Assembly (NCBI GenBank): GCA_034423015.1
Contig: DAOUJG010000061.1
Span: forward strand, 1-64,000
From: JAGWBJ01 sp034423015
Lineage (GTDB): Bacteria > Chloroflexota > Dehalococcoidia > Lucifugimonadales > JAGWBF01
Length of the DNA: 64,000 bases
Direction of reading: 5' to 3'
The position numbers were made by a program, and so were the translations under genes. Position 1 is the stretch's first letter, and each line of letters opens with the position of its first letter. Under the pieces are notes generated by a model. It made no database searches, was not told where the DNA came from, and saw nothing but the letters and a program-made list of their open reading frames with translations. Positions 50,545 to 58,748 of the stretch are shown here, piece after piece.

Positions 50545-50607
50545 GTTTAAGAAAGAAATTAGAAAAGTTTAAGACTGAGTGGACAACTCCAGGCCGTCGA
50601 GAACCTC

Positions 50608-51222
50608 ATGCGCTGCCCTTACTGCAACAGCCCCGATTCCAGGGTCACCGACTCCAGGACCTCAGACAATGGGGTGCGTCGCAGGAGGGAGTGCACCCGC
50701 TGCGGCCTGAGGTTTACCACCTACGAGCGGGTCCAGACGACGGCTCTCCTGGTGGCCAAGGCCGACGGCCGTCGCGAGGAGTTCAACCGGCAGAAGCTCA
50801 TGGACGGCATCGTCAAGGCCTGCGCCAAGAGGCGGGTGCCCTACCGGGAGATCGAAAAGCTGGTGGAGGATATCGAGGCTGAGATGCAGGGCCTGGGCCA
50901 CGCCGAAATCAGGGCCGCCGTGCTGGGCGACATGGTCATGGAGCGTCTGCGACGTCTGGACCGCGTTGCCTACATCCGGTTCGCCAGCGTGTACAGGGAC
51001 TTTCAGGACATCGACAGCTTCGAAGAGGTGGTCAAGGACCTCAAAGAGGACACCGAGGACACGGAGGACACCGCCCAGCTATCACTGATGGAGGGGGTGC
51101 CCGTCCCAAGGGGGAGGCAACGCAGGGGGAGGAGGCCGGGCCGCGCCGCCGGCGCCCCGGGAAGACTCAACAACGGCAGCTCAGGCCACGGCACTTCAGG
51201 CCACGGCACTTCAGGAGGGTAG
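50608..51222 (+). CDS. nrdR: transcriptional repressor NrdR with C-terminal extension
   Basis: 204 residues. NrdR represses ribonucleotide reductase genes when dATP-bound. The zinc ribbon (MRCPYCNSPDSRVTDSR, RRRRECTRCGLRFTTYER) and ATP-cone domain (REEFNRQKLMDGIVKACAKRRVP, VAYIRFASVYRDFQDIDSFEEV) are complete. Usual length is about 150-160. The extra ~50 residues are acidic (KEDTEDTEDT), then Arg/Gly-rich and end in GHGTSGHGTSGG, encoded by a 15-bp tandem repeat. Tandem NrdR boxes precede it and nrdJ lies downstream. Confidence 0.95.
   Translation: MRCPYCNSPDSRVTDSRTSDNGVRRRRECTRCGLRFTTYERVQTTALLVAKADGRREEFNRQKLMDGIVKACAKRRVPYREIEKLVEDIEAEMQGLGHAEIRAAVLGDMVMERLRRLDRVAYIRFASVYRDFQDIDSFEEVVKDLKEDTEDTEDTAQLSLMEGVPVPRGRQRRGRRPGRAAGAPGRLNNGSSGHGTSGHGTSGG
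51181..51215. repeat. 15-bp tandem repeat at the 3' end of nrdR
   Basis: TCAGGCCACGGCACT twice in a row, then TCAGG, which begins the ribosome-binding site TCAGGAGGG of the next gene. The repeat encodes the (G/S)HGTS end of NrdR. Confidence 0.85.
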
Positions 51223-51227
51223 ACAGC

Positions 51228-51434
51228 ATGTTCGACAGCTCGCAGGATACCTCCCTCAACCGCTGGGCGGGCCTCAGGAACGAGGCACAGGCCATGCGGG
51301 ACGCCCTCGGCGGGTTCCCCCTGCTGGGGACTCAGGACCGGGAGAGCAACCACATCGCCGTCATGCAGGACGAGATCGACACCAAGGTCCGCGAGGCCCT
51401 GGCCGTCTACTGGATCAGCGCGGACCTCGCCTAG
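51228..51434 (+). CDS. hypothetical small protein between nrdR and nrdJ
   Basis: 68 residues. A perfect site (AGGAGGG) lies 7 bases before the ATG and the gene starts 6 bases after nrdR ends, so it is in the nrdR transcript. Sequence: SLNRWAGLRNEAQAMRDALGGF, then an acidic helix IAVMQDEIDTKVREALAVYW. No known domain, no Cys. Its operon position suggests a role tied to nucleotide reduction, but that is only context. Confidence 0.65.
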   Translation: MFDSSQDTSLNRWAGLRNEAQAMRDALGGFPLLGTQDRESNHIAVMQDEIDTKVREALAVYWISADLA

Positions 51435-51556
51435 GCGCGCCGCCGGCCATTCTACTTGGGCGGGCACGGTGCCGGCCTTGCCCGCAGGGATTTCTGTCCG
51501 CGCCCCGGCGCGCCGCCGTGGGACTGGAACGCGCCCCATATCTAGTGCCAGTGGCC

Positions 51557-51585
51557 TTGTTCGCCACCATAGCTTGTGGTAAAAT
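51557..51585 (+). promoter_or_regulatory. sigma70-type promoter of nrdJ
   Basis: TTGTTC, 17-base spacer, TAAAAT. Transcription would start near 51592, giving a leader of about 155 bases. No NrdR box is seen here. Confidence 0.65.
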
Positions 51586-51592
51586 GGCGCTC

Positions 51593-51716
51593 CCACGGCG
51601 GCGGGTGAACTGGATTAGATTCGATCAGCCGGGACCAACCAGTATGCCGTGACACGGGAATATTGCTCCGCCGCCGTGGTTCCTTTGACGACATCAGGGC
51701 CGCCCGAGAGCGGCCC
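51593..51716 (+). ncRNA. structured nrdJ leader, riboswitch-like, class unknown
   Basis: The transcript should open with CCACGGCGGCGG (51593-51604), which pairs perfectly with CCGCCGCCGTGG (51668-51679), closing a 63-base domain. Inside are ACTGG/CCAGT (51609-13 with 51639-43) and CCGT-GAC-ACGG hairpins. A second, separate hairpin GGGCCGC/GCGGCCC (51697-51716) lies 29 bases before the nrdJ GTG. Such a P1-closed domain plus a downstream stem resembles an aptamer and expression platform. It does not show the cobalamin riboswitch boxes. Confidence 0.45.
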
Positions 51717-51745
51717 GTTCCCGGCGAACAGGTGAGGGGGGAATC

Positions 51746-54151
51746 GTGGCGAGCACCCGGCAGAGCTATGACATGGAGACCGCCGCCGTTCGGCGCAGGG
51801 TGATGGAGGCCCTCGGGGACGGCATGCTGCAACGTCTCACGGACTCTTCGCCCGAGCTGACGGACAACTCCATGGCCGTCCTGAGGCGCCGGTACCTGGC
51901 CAAGGACCGGGAGGGCAACGTAATCGAGGAGCCCGACGAGATGTTCCGCCGGGTCTCTCGCAACCTGTCCCTGGCCGACCGGCGCTACGGGGCCACCGAC
52001 GTCCAGGTCCAGGAGGCCGAGGAGGAGTTCTACCGGGTGATGTCCCGCCTGGAGTACCTCCCCAACTCCCCCACCCTCATGAACGCGGGCCGGGAGCTCC
52101 AGATGCTCTCCGCCTGCTTCGTATTGCCCGTCAGCGACTCCATGGAGGCCATCTTCGAGACGGTCAAGGAAGCGACGCTGGTGCAGAAGAGCGGCGGGGG
52201 CACGGGCTTCGCCTTCAGCCGGCTGCGCCCCGAGGGGGACATAGTCGGCTCCACCGGCGGCGTGGCCAGCGGCCCCGTCAGCTTCATGCGCGCTTTCGAC
52301 GGCGCCACCGAGGCCGTAAAGCAGGGCTCCACCAGGCGCGGCGCCAACATGGGCATACTGAACGTCGACCATCCCGACATCCTCAGGTTCATAAGGGCCA
52401 AGGAGGACGGCAAGAGCATCACCAACTTCAACATCTCCGTCGCTGTCACAGAGGAGTTCATGGGCAAGGTCCAGCGGGGCGAGGAGTACGACCTGGTGAA
52501 CCCCCGAACGGGGAAGGTCACGGGCCGCCTCAACGCCGGCGAGGTGTTCGAGCTGCTGGCGGACATGGCCTGGAAGACCGGGGACCCCGGCATCGTCTTC
52601 CTGGACCGGATAAACCGGGACAACCCCACGCCGCTCCTGGGCAGGATCGAGAGCACCAACCCGTGCGGCGAGCAGCCCCTGCTCCCCTACGAGTCCTGCA
52701 ACCTGGGCTCCGTCAACCTGGCCCGCATGGTCCGGTACAGCGGCGACGGCGCGGAGATCGACTGGTCCAAGCTCACCCGCGTCATCCGCACCGCCGTGCA
52801 CATGCTGGACAACGTCATCGACATGAACAGCTACCCCATCCCCGCCATCCAGGAGATGAGCCACAAGACCCGGCGCATTGGCCTCGGGCTCATGGGGTTC
52901 GCCGACCTGCTGGTCCAGCTCGGCATTCCCTACGACTCCGAGGAAGCTCTCCACGTCGCCGACCGGCTCATGTCCTCCATCCGGGCCAAGACCCACGAGG
53001 CCTCGGCGGAGCTGGCCGCGGCCAGGGGCGCCTTCCCGGCCTGGGAGGGCAGCATCTACCACCAGGCGGGCGGCCCCGCCCTGCGCAACTCCGCGCCCAC
53101 CACCATCGCCCCCACCGGCACCATAAGCATCATCGCCGGCTGCTCCAGCGGCATAGAGCCCCTCTTCGCCCTCAGCTACGTGCGCAACGTCATGGACAAC
53201 ACGCGGCTGGTCGAGGGCAACCCCTACTTCGAGTCCGTGGCCCGCAGGGAGGGCTTCCACTCTCCCGAGCTCATGCGTAAGCTGGCCGACCACGGAAGCC
53301 TCCGCGGCCTCGACCCCGCCGTGCCCGCATGGGTCGAGCGGCTCTTCGTCACCTCCCACGACATCGCGCCCGAGTGGCACGTGCGCATGCAGGCGGCCTT
53401 CCAGGCGCACACCGACAACGCCGTGTCCAAGACCATCAACTTCCCCCGCCAGGCCGGCCGCAAGGACGTGGCCGACGCCTATACCCTGGCCTACGAGCTG
53501 GGTTGCAAGGGCATCACCATCTACCGCGACGGCAGCAAGGAGAACCAGGTGCTCAGCACTGGCGACTCCGGGAGCGCCCCCGCCGACGCGTCCGCAGAGC
53601 CCGCTCGGGCCGAGCCCGTCCAAGCCGGCGCCGGCCGTAGTCTGACTCCCAGGGGCAGGCCCCAGGAGATGTCGGGCATAACCGAGCGCATCCGCACGGG
53701 CCACGGCAACATGTACGTCACCATCAACTTCGACGAGCACGGCAAGCCCTTCGAGGTGTTCACTGCCCTGGGCAAGGCCGGCGGCTGTGACTCGGCCCAG
53801 CTCGAGGCCATCTCCCGCCTGGCCTCCCTAGCCCTCCGGTCGGGCATCGACATCAAGGCCGTGGTGGAGCAGATCCGGGGCATCACCTGCTGCCCAGCCT
53901 GGGACAGCGGCGTGCTGGTGCGGTCGGGCCCCGACGCCGTCGCCCTGGCCCTGGAGCGCCACTCCACCTCCGAAAGCCCTTCCCCGGCGGCTTCGCCCCA
54001 GATGAAGCTGTTCCCCAAGGAGAATGGCAAGGCTGCCTGGGAGATCAACGGGTACCAGCCCCGGGGCCGTTGCCCGGACTGCAACACCACCCTGGCCTAC
54101 CAGGAAGGCTGCCTTCTCTGCACCTCCTGCGGCTGGAACAAGTGCGGGTAG
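51746..54151 (+). CDS. nrdJ: adenosylcobalamin-dependent ribonucleotide reductase
   Basis: 801 residues from a GTG with AGGGGGGAA upstream. Class II enzyme, reduces ribonucleotides with a B12 radical and works with or without oxygen. Motifs: a redox Cys near residue 124 (LSACFVLPVSDSM), KSGGGTGFAFSRLRP, the active-site NPCGEQPLLPYESCNLGSVN (about 306-325), APTGTISIIAGCSSGIEP and LGCKGITIYRDGS. A C-terminal zinc-finger-like tail has CPDC and CTSCGWNKC carrying the reducing cysteines. The linker near 590-640 is low-complexity. It has its own promoter and a structured leader downstream of nrdR. Confidence 0.96.
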   Translation: MASTRQSYDMETAAVRRRVMEALGDGMLQRLTDSSPELTDNSMAVLRRRYLAKDREGNVIEEPDEMFRRVSRNLSLADRRYGATDVQVQEAEEEFYRVMSRLEYLPNSPTLMNAGRELQMLSACFVLPVSDSMEAIFETVKEATLVQKSGGGTGFAFSRLRPEGDIVGSTGGVASGPVSFMRAFDGATEAVKQGSTRRGANMGILNVDHPDILRFIRAKEDGKSITNFNISVAVTEEFMGKVQRGEEYDLVNPRTGKVTGRLNAGEVFELLADMAWKTGDPGIVFLDRINRDNPTPLLGRIESTNPCGEQPLLPYESCNLGSVNLARMVRYSGDGAEIDWSKLTRVIRTAVHMLDNVIDMNSYPIPAIQEMSHKTRRIGLGLMGFADLLVQLGIPYDSEEALHVADRLMSSIRAKTHEASAELAAARGAFPAWEGSIYHQAGGPALRNSAPTTIAPTGTISIIAGCSSGIEPLFALSYVRNVMDNTRLVEGNPYFESVARREGFHSPELMRKLADHGSLRGLDPAVPAWVERLFVTSHDIAPEWHVRMQAAFQAHTDNAVSKTINFPRQAGRKDVADAYTLAYELGCKGITIYRDGSKENQVLSTGDSGSAPADASAEPARAEPVQAGAGRSLTPRGRPQEMSGITERIRTGHGNMYVTINFDEHGKPFEVFTALGKAGGCDSAQLEAISRLASLALRSGIDIKAVVEQIRGITCCPAWDSGVLVRSGPDAVALALERHSTSESPSPAASPQMKLFPKENGKAAWEINGYQPRGRCPDCNTTLAYQEGCLLCTSCGWNKCG

Positions 54152-54192
54152 GACGCCCGGCGGCCGCTGGGCGGTCCCGGGGGTAGGGGCCC

Positions 54193-55206
54193 ATGCCTGA
54201 CGACAGCGCCAAGCCCACCATCGCCATAACCATGGGGGACCCGTGCGGTATCGGCCCGGAGATCATCGCCAAGGCCCTGGCCTCCGGGCAGGTGCATCCG
54301 GCCTGCCGGCCCCTGGTGGTGGGCAGTGCCTGGTCCATGGAGCAGGCCATCGACCTCGTGGGGGCCTCGCTGACGGTCCGCGAGGTGGAGTCGGCCCACG
54401 GGGCCGGGATGTCCCCCGACGTCGTGGACATCGTCGATCCCCACAACCTGGACCCCGAGGACGTCGTCGTCGGCCGCGTGACCCCGGCTTGCGGCAAGGC
54501 CGCCATGGAGTGGGTGACCCGGGCCGCCGAGCTGGCCTTGGCCGGCCAGGTGGACGCCCTGGCCACCGCGCCGGTGAACAAGGAGGCCGCGTCGCTGGCC
54601 GGGTACAAGGCCATCGGCCACATGGAGCTGCTCCAGGAGCTCTCCGGCGCGTCCGACGTGGCCACCATGCTGATGACCGGGCGGCTGTGGGTCGTGCATC
54701 TCACCACCCACCGCTCCCTCCGCCGCGCCTGCGACTACGTGACCAGGGACCAGATTCTGGGCAAGCTCCGGCTGACCCACGACAGCTTCGGACAGGCTGG
54801 CATCCCGAGTCCCCGCATCGGCGTCGCCGCCCTGAACCCCCACGGCAGCGACGGCGGACTCCTGGGCAACGAGGAGGCTGACGAGATAGCGCCCGCGGTG
54901 GAGGAGGCCCGGAGCCTGGGCATCGACGCCCGCGGCCCAGTTCCGGCGGACATCGTGTTCCACCAGGCAATCCAGGGGTCCTACGACGTGGTCCTGGCCA
55001 TGTACCACGACCAGGGCCACATCGCCGTCAAGGTCCACGGCTTCGAGACCAGCATCACCGCCAACCTCGGTCTCCCCTTCGTCCGCACCTCCGTGGACCA
55101 CGGCACCGCCTTCGACATAGCCGGCAAGGGGATCGCCCACCACGACAGCATGCTGGAGGCTATCAGGATGGCTGTCTCCCTCTCCCTTGGCGAAGGACTC
55201 TCCTGA
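54193..55206 (+). CDS. pdxA: 4-hydroxythreonine-4-phosphate dehydrogenase
   Basis: 337 residues, normal for PdxA. It oxidises 4-phosphohydroxy-L-threonine in pyridoxal-phosphate synthesis. Motifs: IAITMGDPCGIGPEI, ATAPVNKEA, the metal-binding His in GHMELLQEL, VHLTTHRSLR, GVAALNPHGSDGG, and AMYHDQGHIAVK with the second metal His. No pdxB, pdxJ or serC lies nearby. The family also includes enzymes for other hydroxy acids, but the motif set is typical. Confidence 0.92.
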   Translation: MPDDSAKPTIAITMGDPCGIGPEIIAKALASGQVHPACRPLVVGSAWSMEQAIDLVGASLTVREVESAHGAGMSPDVVDIVDPHNLDPEDVVVGRVTPACGKAAMEWVTRAAELALAGQVDALATAPVNKEAASLAGYKAIGHMELLQELSGASDVATMLMTGRLWVVHLTTHRSLRRACDYVTRDQILGKLRLTHDSFGQAGIPSPRIGVAALNPHGSDGGLLGNEEADEIAPAVEEARSLGIDARGPVPADIVFHQAIQGSYDVVLAMYHDQGHIAVKVHGFETSITANLGLPFVRTSVDHGTAFDIAGKGIAHHDSMLEAIRMAVSLSLGEGLS

Positions 55207-55241
55207 GCTGCCGTTCCTGTCGCCCATACGGGCCAGTCGTG

Positions 55242-55247
55242 TATAAT
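55242..55247 (+). promoter_or_regulatory. -10 element of proC-yggT
   Basis: A perfect TATAAT 29 bases before the proC start. No good -35 at 16-18 bases. Confidence 0.5.
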
Positions 55248-55276
55248 TGTCGGCAAATGTGGGGCTCGACGGCGGC

Positions 55277-56080
55277 ATGAAGCTGGCTTTCATAGGCGGG
55301 GGGACCATGGCGGAGGCCCTTATCTCCGGCGTGCTGTCCAGCGGAGTGGCGGCGGCTAACGACGTATCCGTGGGCGAGCCCCTGGAGGAGCGGCGCCGGA
55401 CCCTCCGGGACCGCCACGGGGTCTTGGTCACCGCCGTCAACGCCGAGGCCGCCGCGCCGGCCGACGTCGTCGTCCTGGCCGTGAAGCCCCAGGACCTCTC
55501 CCGCGTGCTTGCCGAGCTCAACGGCGGCCTCCGCGAGGACCAGGCCGCCCTCTCCATCGTCGCCGGCGCCAGGATGTCCACCATAGTCGAGGGCCTTGGC
55601 CACCCGTCTGTCATCCGCGTCATGCCCAACACCCCCGCGCAGATCGGCGAGGGCATGAGCCTCTGGACCTGCTCCCCCCAGGTCTCCCAGGCCGCCCGGG
55701 AGGCGGCCCGGTCGGTGCTGGGCACCGTGGGCAAGGAGATTTACGTCTCCGACGAGAAGTATCTGGACATGGCCACGGCTCTGAGCGCCAGCGGCCCCGC
55801 CTACGTGTTCCTGTTCATCGAGGCGCTCGTCGATGCCGGAGTCCACGTCGGCCTCCCCCGGGACATGTCCCGCACCCTGGCCCTGCAGACCGTCCTGGGC
55901 GGCACGAAGCTGGTGGAGGAGACCGGACGCCACCCCGCCCAGCTCAAGGACATGGTGACATCCCCCGGGGGGACCACCGTCGAGGGGCTGCTGGCCCTGG
56001 AGCAGGGAGGCCTGCGCTCCGCCGTCATCAACGCCGTGGTCGCCGCCTACAAGAGGTCCGTGGAGCTGGGACGCCAGTGA
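55277..56080 (+). CDS. proC: pyrroline-5-carboxylate reductase
   Basis: 267 residues from ATG 55277; a frame extension to 55247 lies in the promoter. It makes proline from pyrroline-5-carboxylate with NAD(P)H. Motifs: the nucleotide-binding LAFIGGGTMAEALISG, VVVLAVKPQDLSRVL, IRVMPNTPAQIGEGM, the long helical ALSASGPAYVFLFIEAL and the signature LKDMVTSPGGTTVEGLLALEQGG. It overlaps yggT by 4 bases (GTGA), a coupled pair common in bacteria. Confidence 0.94.
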   Translation: MKLAFIGGGTMAEALISGVLSSGVAAANDVSVGEPLEERRRTLRDRHGVLVTAVNAEAAAPADVVVLAVKPQDLSRVLAELNGGLREDQAALSIVAGARMSTIVEGLGHPSVIRVMPNTPAQIGEGMSLWTCSPQVSQAAREAARSVLGTVGKEIYVSDEKYLDMATALSASGPAYVFLFIEALVDAGVHVGLPRDMSRTLALQTVLGGTKLVEETGRHPAQLKDMVTSPGGTTVEGLLALEQGGLRSAVINAVVAAYKRSVELGRQ

Positions 56081-56331
56081 CCGACGGCATCAAGAACTTC
56101 GTCGGGATCCTGGCAACGGTGCTCACCGTGGCCATCTTCGCCCGCGTGGTGCTCTCCTGGCTGCCCATCGGCAACAGCAACCACCCCGTCGTCGCCATAA
56201 TCTACCAGATAACGGAGCCGATACTGGGCCCCCTGCGCCGGATAATTCCCCGGGTGGGCATGCTGGACCTGAGTCCCATGGCGGCCATCTTCATACTGTG
56301 GGCCATCCAGGTCCTGGTCAACTCCCTCTAG
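56077..56331 (+). CDS. YggT-family membrane protein
   Basis: 84 residues from a GTG that overlaps the proC stop. Two hydrophobic helices (FVGILATVLTVAIFARVVLSWLP and AAIFILWAIQVLVNSL) surround the family signature TEPILGPLRRIIPRVGMLDLSPM. Located after proC as often seen. Function is poorly known; implicated in cell division or osmotic response in other bacteria. Confidence 0.88.
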   Translation: MTDGIKNFVGILATVLTVAIFARVVLSWLPIGNSNHPVVAIIYQITEPILGPLRRIIPRVGMLDLSPMAAIFILWAIQVLVNSL

Positions 56332-56414
56332 TGAGGCCCAGACAGGGCCTCCCGCGTATCGGCCAAGGGCGCCCTCTCCCCCTTCGGGAGATGATTGGGT
56401 GCGGGCCGCCCAGC

Positions 56415-56444
56415 TTGACCCTCGCGGGGGGGTCGGGATAAAAT
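56415..56444 (+). promoter_or_regulatory. sigma70-type promoter of the padR operon
   Basis: TTGACC, 18-base spacer, TAAAAT. The transcript would start about 20 bases before the GTG at 56473. Confidence 0.7.
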
Positions 56445-56472
56445 CGGGTAATCATAAGCAAGGTGCCGCGAC

Positions 56473-56805
56473 GTGTATCATAAAGAGCTTCTGAAGGGCA
56501 ACACCGAGACCCTCCTCCTGTCCCTGCTGTCGGACGAAGCCATGTACGGCTACCAGATCGTCAAGGAGATAAGGGAGCGCAGCGACGGGTACTTCCGTTT
56601 CAAAGAGGGCACCCTCTACCCGGCGCTGCACCGCCTGGAAGCATCGGGCCTCATAGAGGGCCAGTGGAAAGAGACCAGCACCGGCGCTCCCCGGCGCTAC
56701 TATCACATGACGGCCAAGGGCCGAAAGACCCTGGACGAGCGTACCGCGGAATGGAGGCGTTTCTCGTCGGCGGTCAACTCCATCATGCCTGCACTGGTCT
56801 CCTAG
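56473..56805 (+). CDS. PadR-family transcriptional regulator
   Basis: 110 residues from a GTG. Winged helix-turn-helix: LLKGNTETLLLSLLSDEAMYGYQIVKEI, then GYFRFKEGTLYPALHRLEASGLIEGQW and the wing with RRYYHMTAKGRKTLDERTAEWRRF. PadR proteins usually repress their own operon or an adjacent membrane protein. The membrane gene begins 16 bases downstream, a known pairing. Confidence 0.9.
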   Translation: MYHKELLKGNTETLLLSLLSDEAMYGYQIVKEIRERSDGYFRFKEGTLYPALHRLEASGLIEGQWKETSTGAPRRYYHMTAKGRKTLDERTAEWRRFSSAVNSIMPALVS

Positions 56806-56821
56806 CGGGCGGAGGCTGTCG

Positions 56822-57844
56822 GTGGACGTCGAGCTCCAAAACTATCTTCGGGCCATCACCCGCAAGCTCAGGCTGGACCCCCGGAAAAACCGGGAGATCG
56901 CCCTGGAGCTCCAGGGCCACCTCGAGGAGAGGACCCGCGAGCTGGAGCAGGACGGCCTCACCTACAGGGAGGCCCTGAACCAGGCCCTGGACGACCTCGG
57001 CGGCCCCGACGCCATCGCCCGGGACATGTACACGGTCCACAGCCGGGCCAACTGGCGGGACATCCTCCTGGCGACCCTGCCCCACCTGCTGCTGGCCAGC
57101 CTCTTCGCCCTGCACCTGTGGACCAAGTTCATGCTGGTCGCCGTCATCCTCATAGGAGTGACCTTCGTGACCCTCAAGGGCTGGAGGACGGGCAGACCCA
57201 ACTGGACGTACACCTGGCTTGGCTACTCCATGGCGGCTCCGGCCCTCTCCTGGCTGATGGCCCTGGGGTCGCTGGCCTACGGCTCCTGGCAGCTCGTCAC
57301 CACGGGCTCCCTGCCCTTCAGCTTCCCCATATACATGCTCATGGCAGTGTACGTGCCCTTCTCCCTCTGGATAATGGCCCGGGTGATGGGGCGGGTTATA
57401 AGGCAGGACTGGCTGCTGGTGTCCCTGACGGCCCTCCCCTTCCCCTTCCTGACCACGTGGATGCTGTTCCTGAACTGGCAGGGCGGCCTCTGGCCCGCCA
57501 ACTCCCCCATGGTCCAGGCCACGGACACCGAGCGGGCCCTGGTGTTCTTCGCTCTGGCCGTGGTCACCGCAGTCTTCCTCAAGGTGGGCCGCAGGGTCGT
57601 CAAGATAGCCCTCCTCATGGCCTCCACGGCGGTGCTGGTCATATTCACCGTCGCGGCCATCCCCTTCAGCTTCGGCATCCTGTTCGGAATACTCATAACT
57701 CTGGCCTCCGTCGCCTTCCTCCTCAGCCCGGCCATACTCCAGTCCCGGCTGGACCGAAAAGAGTCCTCCGATCCCTCGGTAGAGGGTGGGCCCGTGGTCG
57801 AGGGGGAAGAGGTCGTCACCCATTGGTTCACCAACGCAAGGTAG
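56822..57844 (+). CDS. HAAS-type membrane protein partnered with PadR
   Basis: 340 residues. The N-terminal ~75 residues (ELQNYLRAITRKLRLDPRKNREIALELQGHLEERTRELEQDG, ALDDLGGPDAIARDM) form the helical HAAS/permease-prefix domain often encoded beside PadR. About seven hydrophobic helices follow (such as LPHLLLASLFALHLW, FMLVAVILIGVTFVTL, ALVFFALAVVTAVFL). Acidic C-terminal tail. Start is GTG. Probably a membrane sensor or transporter-like protein of unknown ligand; the degV start lies inside its end. Confidence 0.8.
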   Translation: MDVELQNYLRAITRKLRLDPRKNREIALELQGHLEERTRELEQDGLTYREALNQALDDLGGPDAIARDMYTVHSRANWRDILLATLPHLLLASLFALHLWTKFMLVAVILIGVTFVTLKGWRTGRPNWTYTWLGYSMAAPALSWLMALGSLAYGSWQLVTTGSLPFSFPIYMLMAVYVPFSLWIMARVMGRVIRQDWLLVSLTALPFPFLTTWMLFLNWQGGLWPANSPMVQATDTERALVFFALAVVTAVFLKVGRRVVKIALLMASTAVLVIFTVAAIPFSFGILFGILITLASVAFLLSPAILQSRLDRKESSDPSVEGGPVVEGEEVVTHWFTNAR

Positions 57845-58689
57845 CGGTCGTAGTAGACAGCAGCAGCAGCCTTCCCGGCGAGCTCCTGGACCGCTGGCGC
57901 ATCCAGGTCGTCCCCCATGAGCTGGTGATCGGGGACCGCACTTTCAGGGACGGTGTGGACATTCGCCCTGACGAGTTCTACCATCTCCTGCGCAACGGCT
58001 CCGGCATACCGACCACGTCCTCCCCAGGCTTCGCACGGTTCCTGGACGCCTTCCGGTCCGCGGCGCGCTCCGCCGGCGGCACCATCTGCATCACCCTGGC
58101 CGCGGACTTCAGCTCCACCTACTCCTCCGCTTGCCAGGCGGCCCTGGCGGCCAGGGAGGAGATGCCCGGCTCCGTCATCAGGGTCGTGGACAGCAGGACG
58201 GCCGCGGGGGCCGAGGGCCTCATCGCCCTGGAGGCCGCCCGGGCCGCCGACGCCGGGGCGGACCTGGAGGGAGTCCTTTCGGTGGTGCACGGCCTGATAC
58301 CCAGGGTGAACCTGCTGGCCTTCCTGGATACCCTGGACTACGTGAGCAGGAGCGGGAGGGTTCCCAGGCTTGCGGCCCTGGCCAGCTCGCTGCTGGGGAT
58401 CAGGCCCCTGACGGAGCTGAGGCTGGGAGAAGCCAGGATGCTGGAACGGCCCCGCTCCCGGGGACGGGCCATGGAGCGACTGGTGGACCTCATGGAAAGA
58501 CGGGTCGGCCAACGGCCTGTCCACGCGACGGTCATGCACGCCCAGGCGGCCGCGGACGCCGATGATCTGTGCAGCCGGGTGCGGGACCGGTTCGACTGCC
58601 GGGAGGTATTCGTCAGCGAGTTCACTCCCGTCATGGGGGCCCATCTCGGGCCTGGGCTGCTGGGCCTCGCGTTCTACAGCGACCCTTAG
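57823..58689 (+). CDS. DegV-family fatty-acid-binding protein
   Basis: 288 residues from a TTG at 57823 that overlaps the preceding gene by 22 bases, with GAAGAGG about 9 bases upstream. DegV proteins bind fatty acids and present them to FakA kinase. Motifs: VAVVVDSSSSLPGELLDRWRIQVVPHELVIGD, GIPTTSSPGFARFL, ITLAADFSSTYSSACQAA, VVDSRTAAGAEGLIALEA, LDYVSRSGRV and GAHLGPGLLGLAF. No fakA is visible in the window. Coupled to the membrane gene. Confidence 0.9.
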   Translation: MVHQRKVAVVVDSSSSLPGELLDRWRIQVVPHELVIGDRTFRDGVDIRPDEFYHLLRNGSGIPTTSSPGFARFLDAFRSAARSAGGTICITLAADFSSTYSSACQAALAAREEMPGSVIRVVDSRTAAGAEGLIALEAARAADAGADLEGVLSVVHGLIPRVNLLAFLDTLDYVSRSGRVPRLAALASSLLGIRPLTELRLGEARMLERPRSRGRAMERLVDLMERRVGQRPVHATVMHAQAAADADDLCSRVRDRFDCREVFVSEFTPVMGAHLGPGLLGLAFYSDP

Positions 58690-58748
58690 ACGGCTGCGCA
58701 GACGCGCGCCGGAGCATCGATAGGTCAAGCAGGCGGTAAGGAGGCGAC

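Noticed and set aside
51593..51745. Cobalamin riboswitch before nrdJ
   Set aside because: No GCCACTG-type B12 box or the other conserved cobalamin core sequences; listed as unknown class instead.
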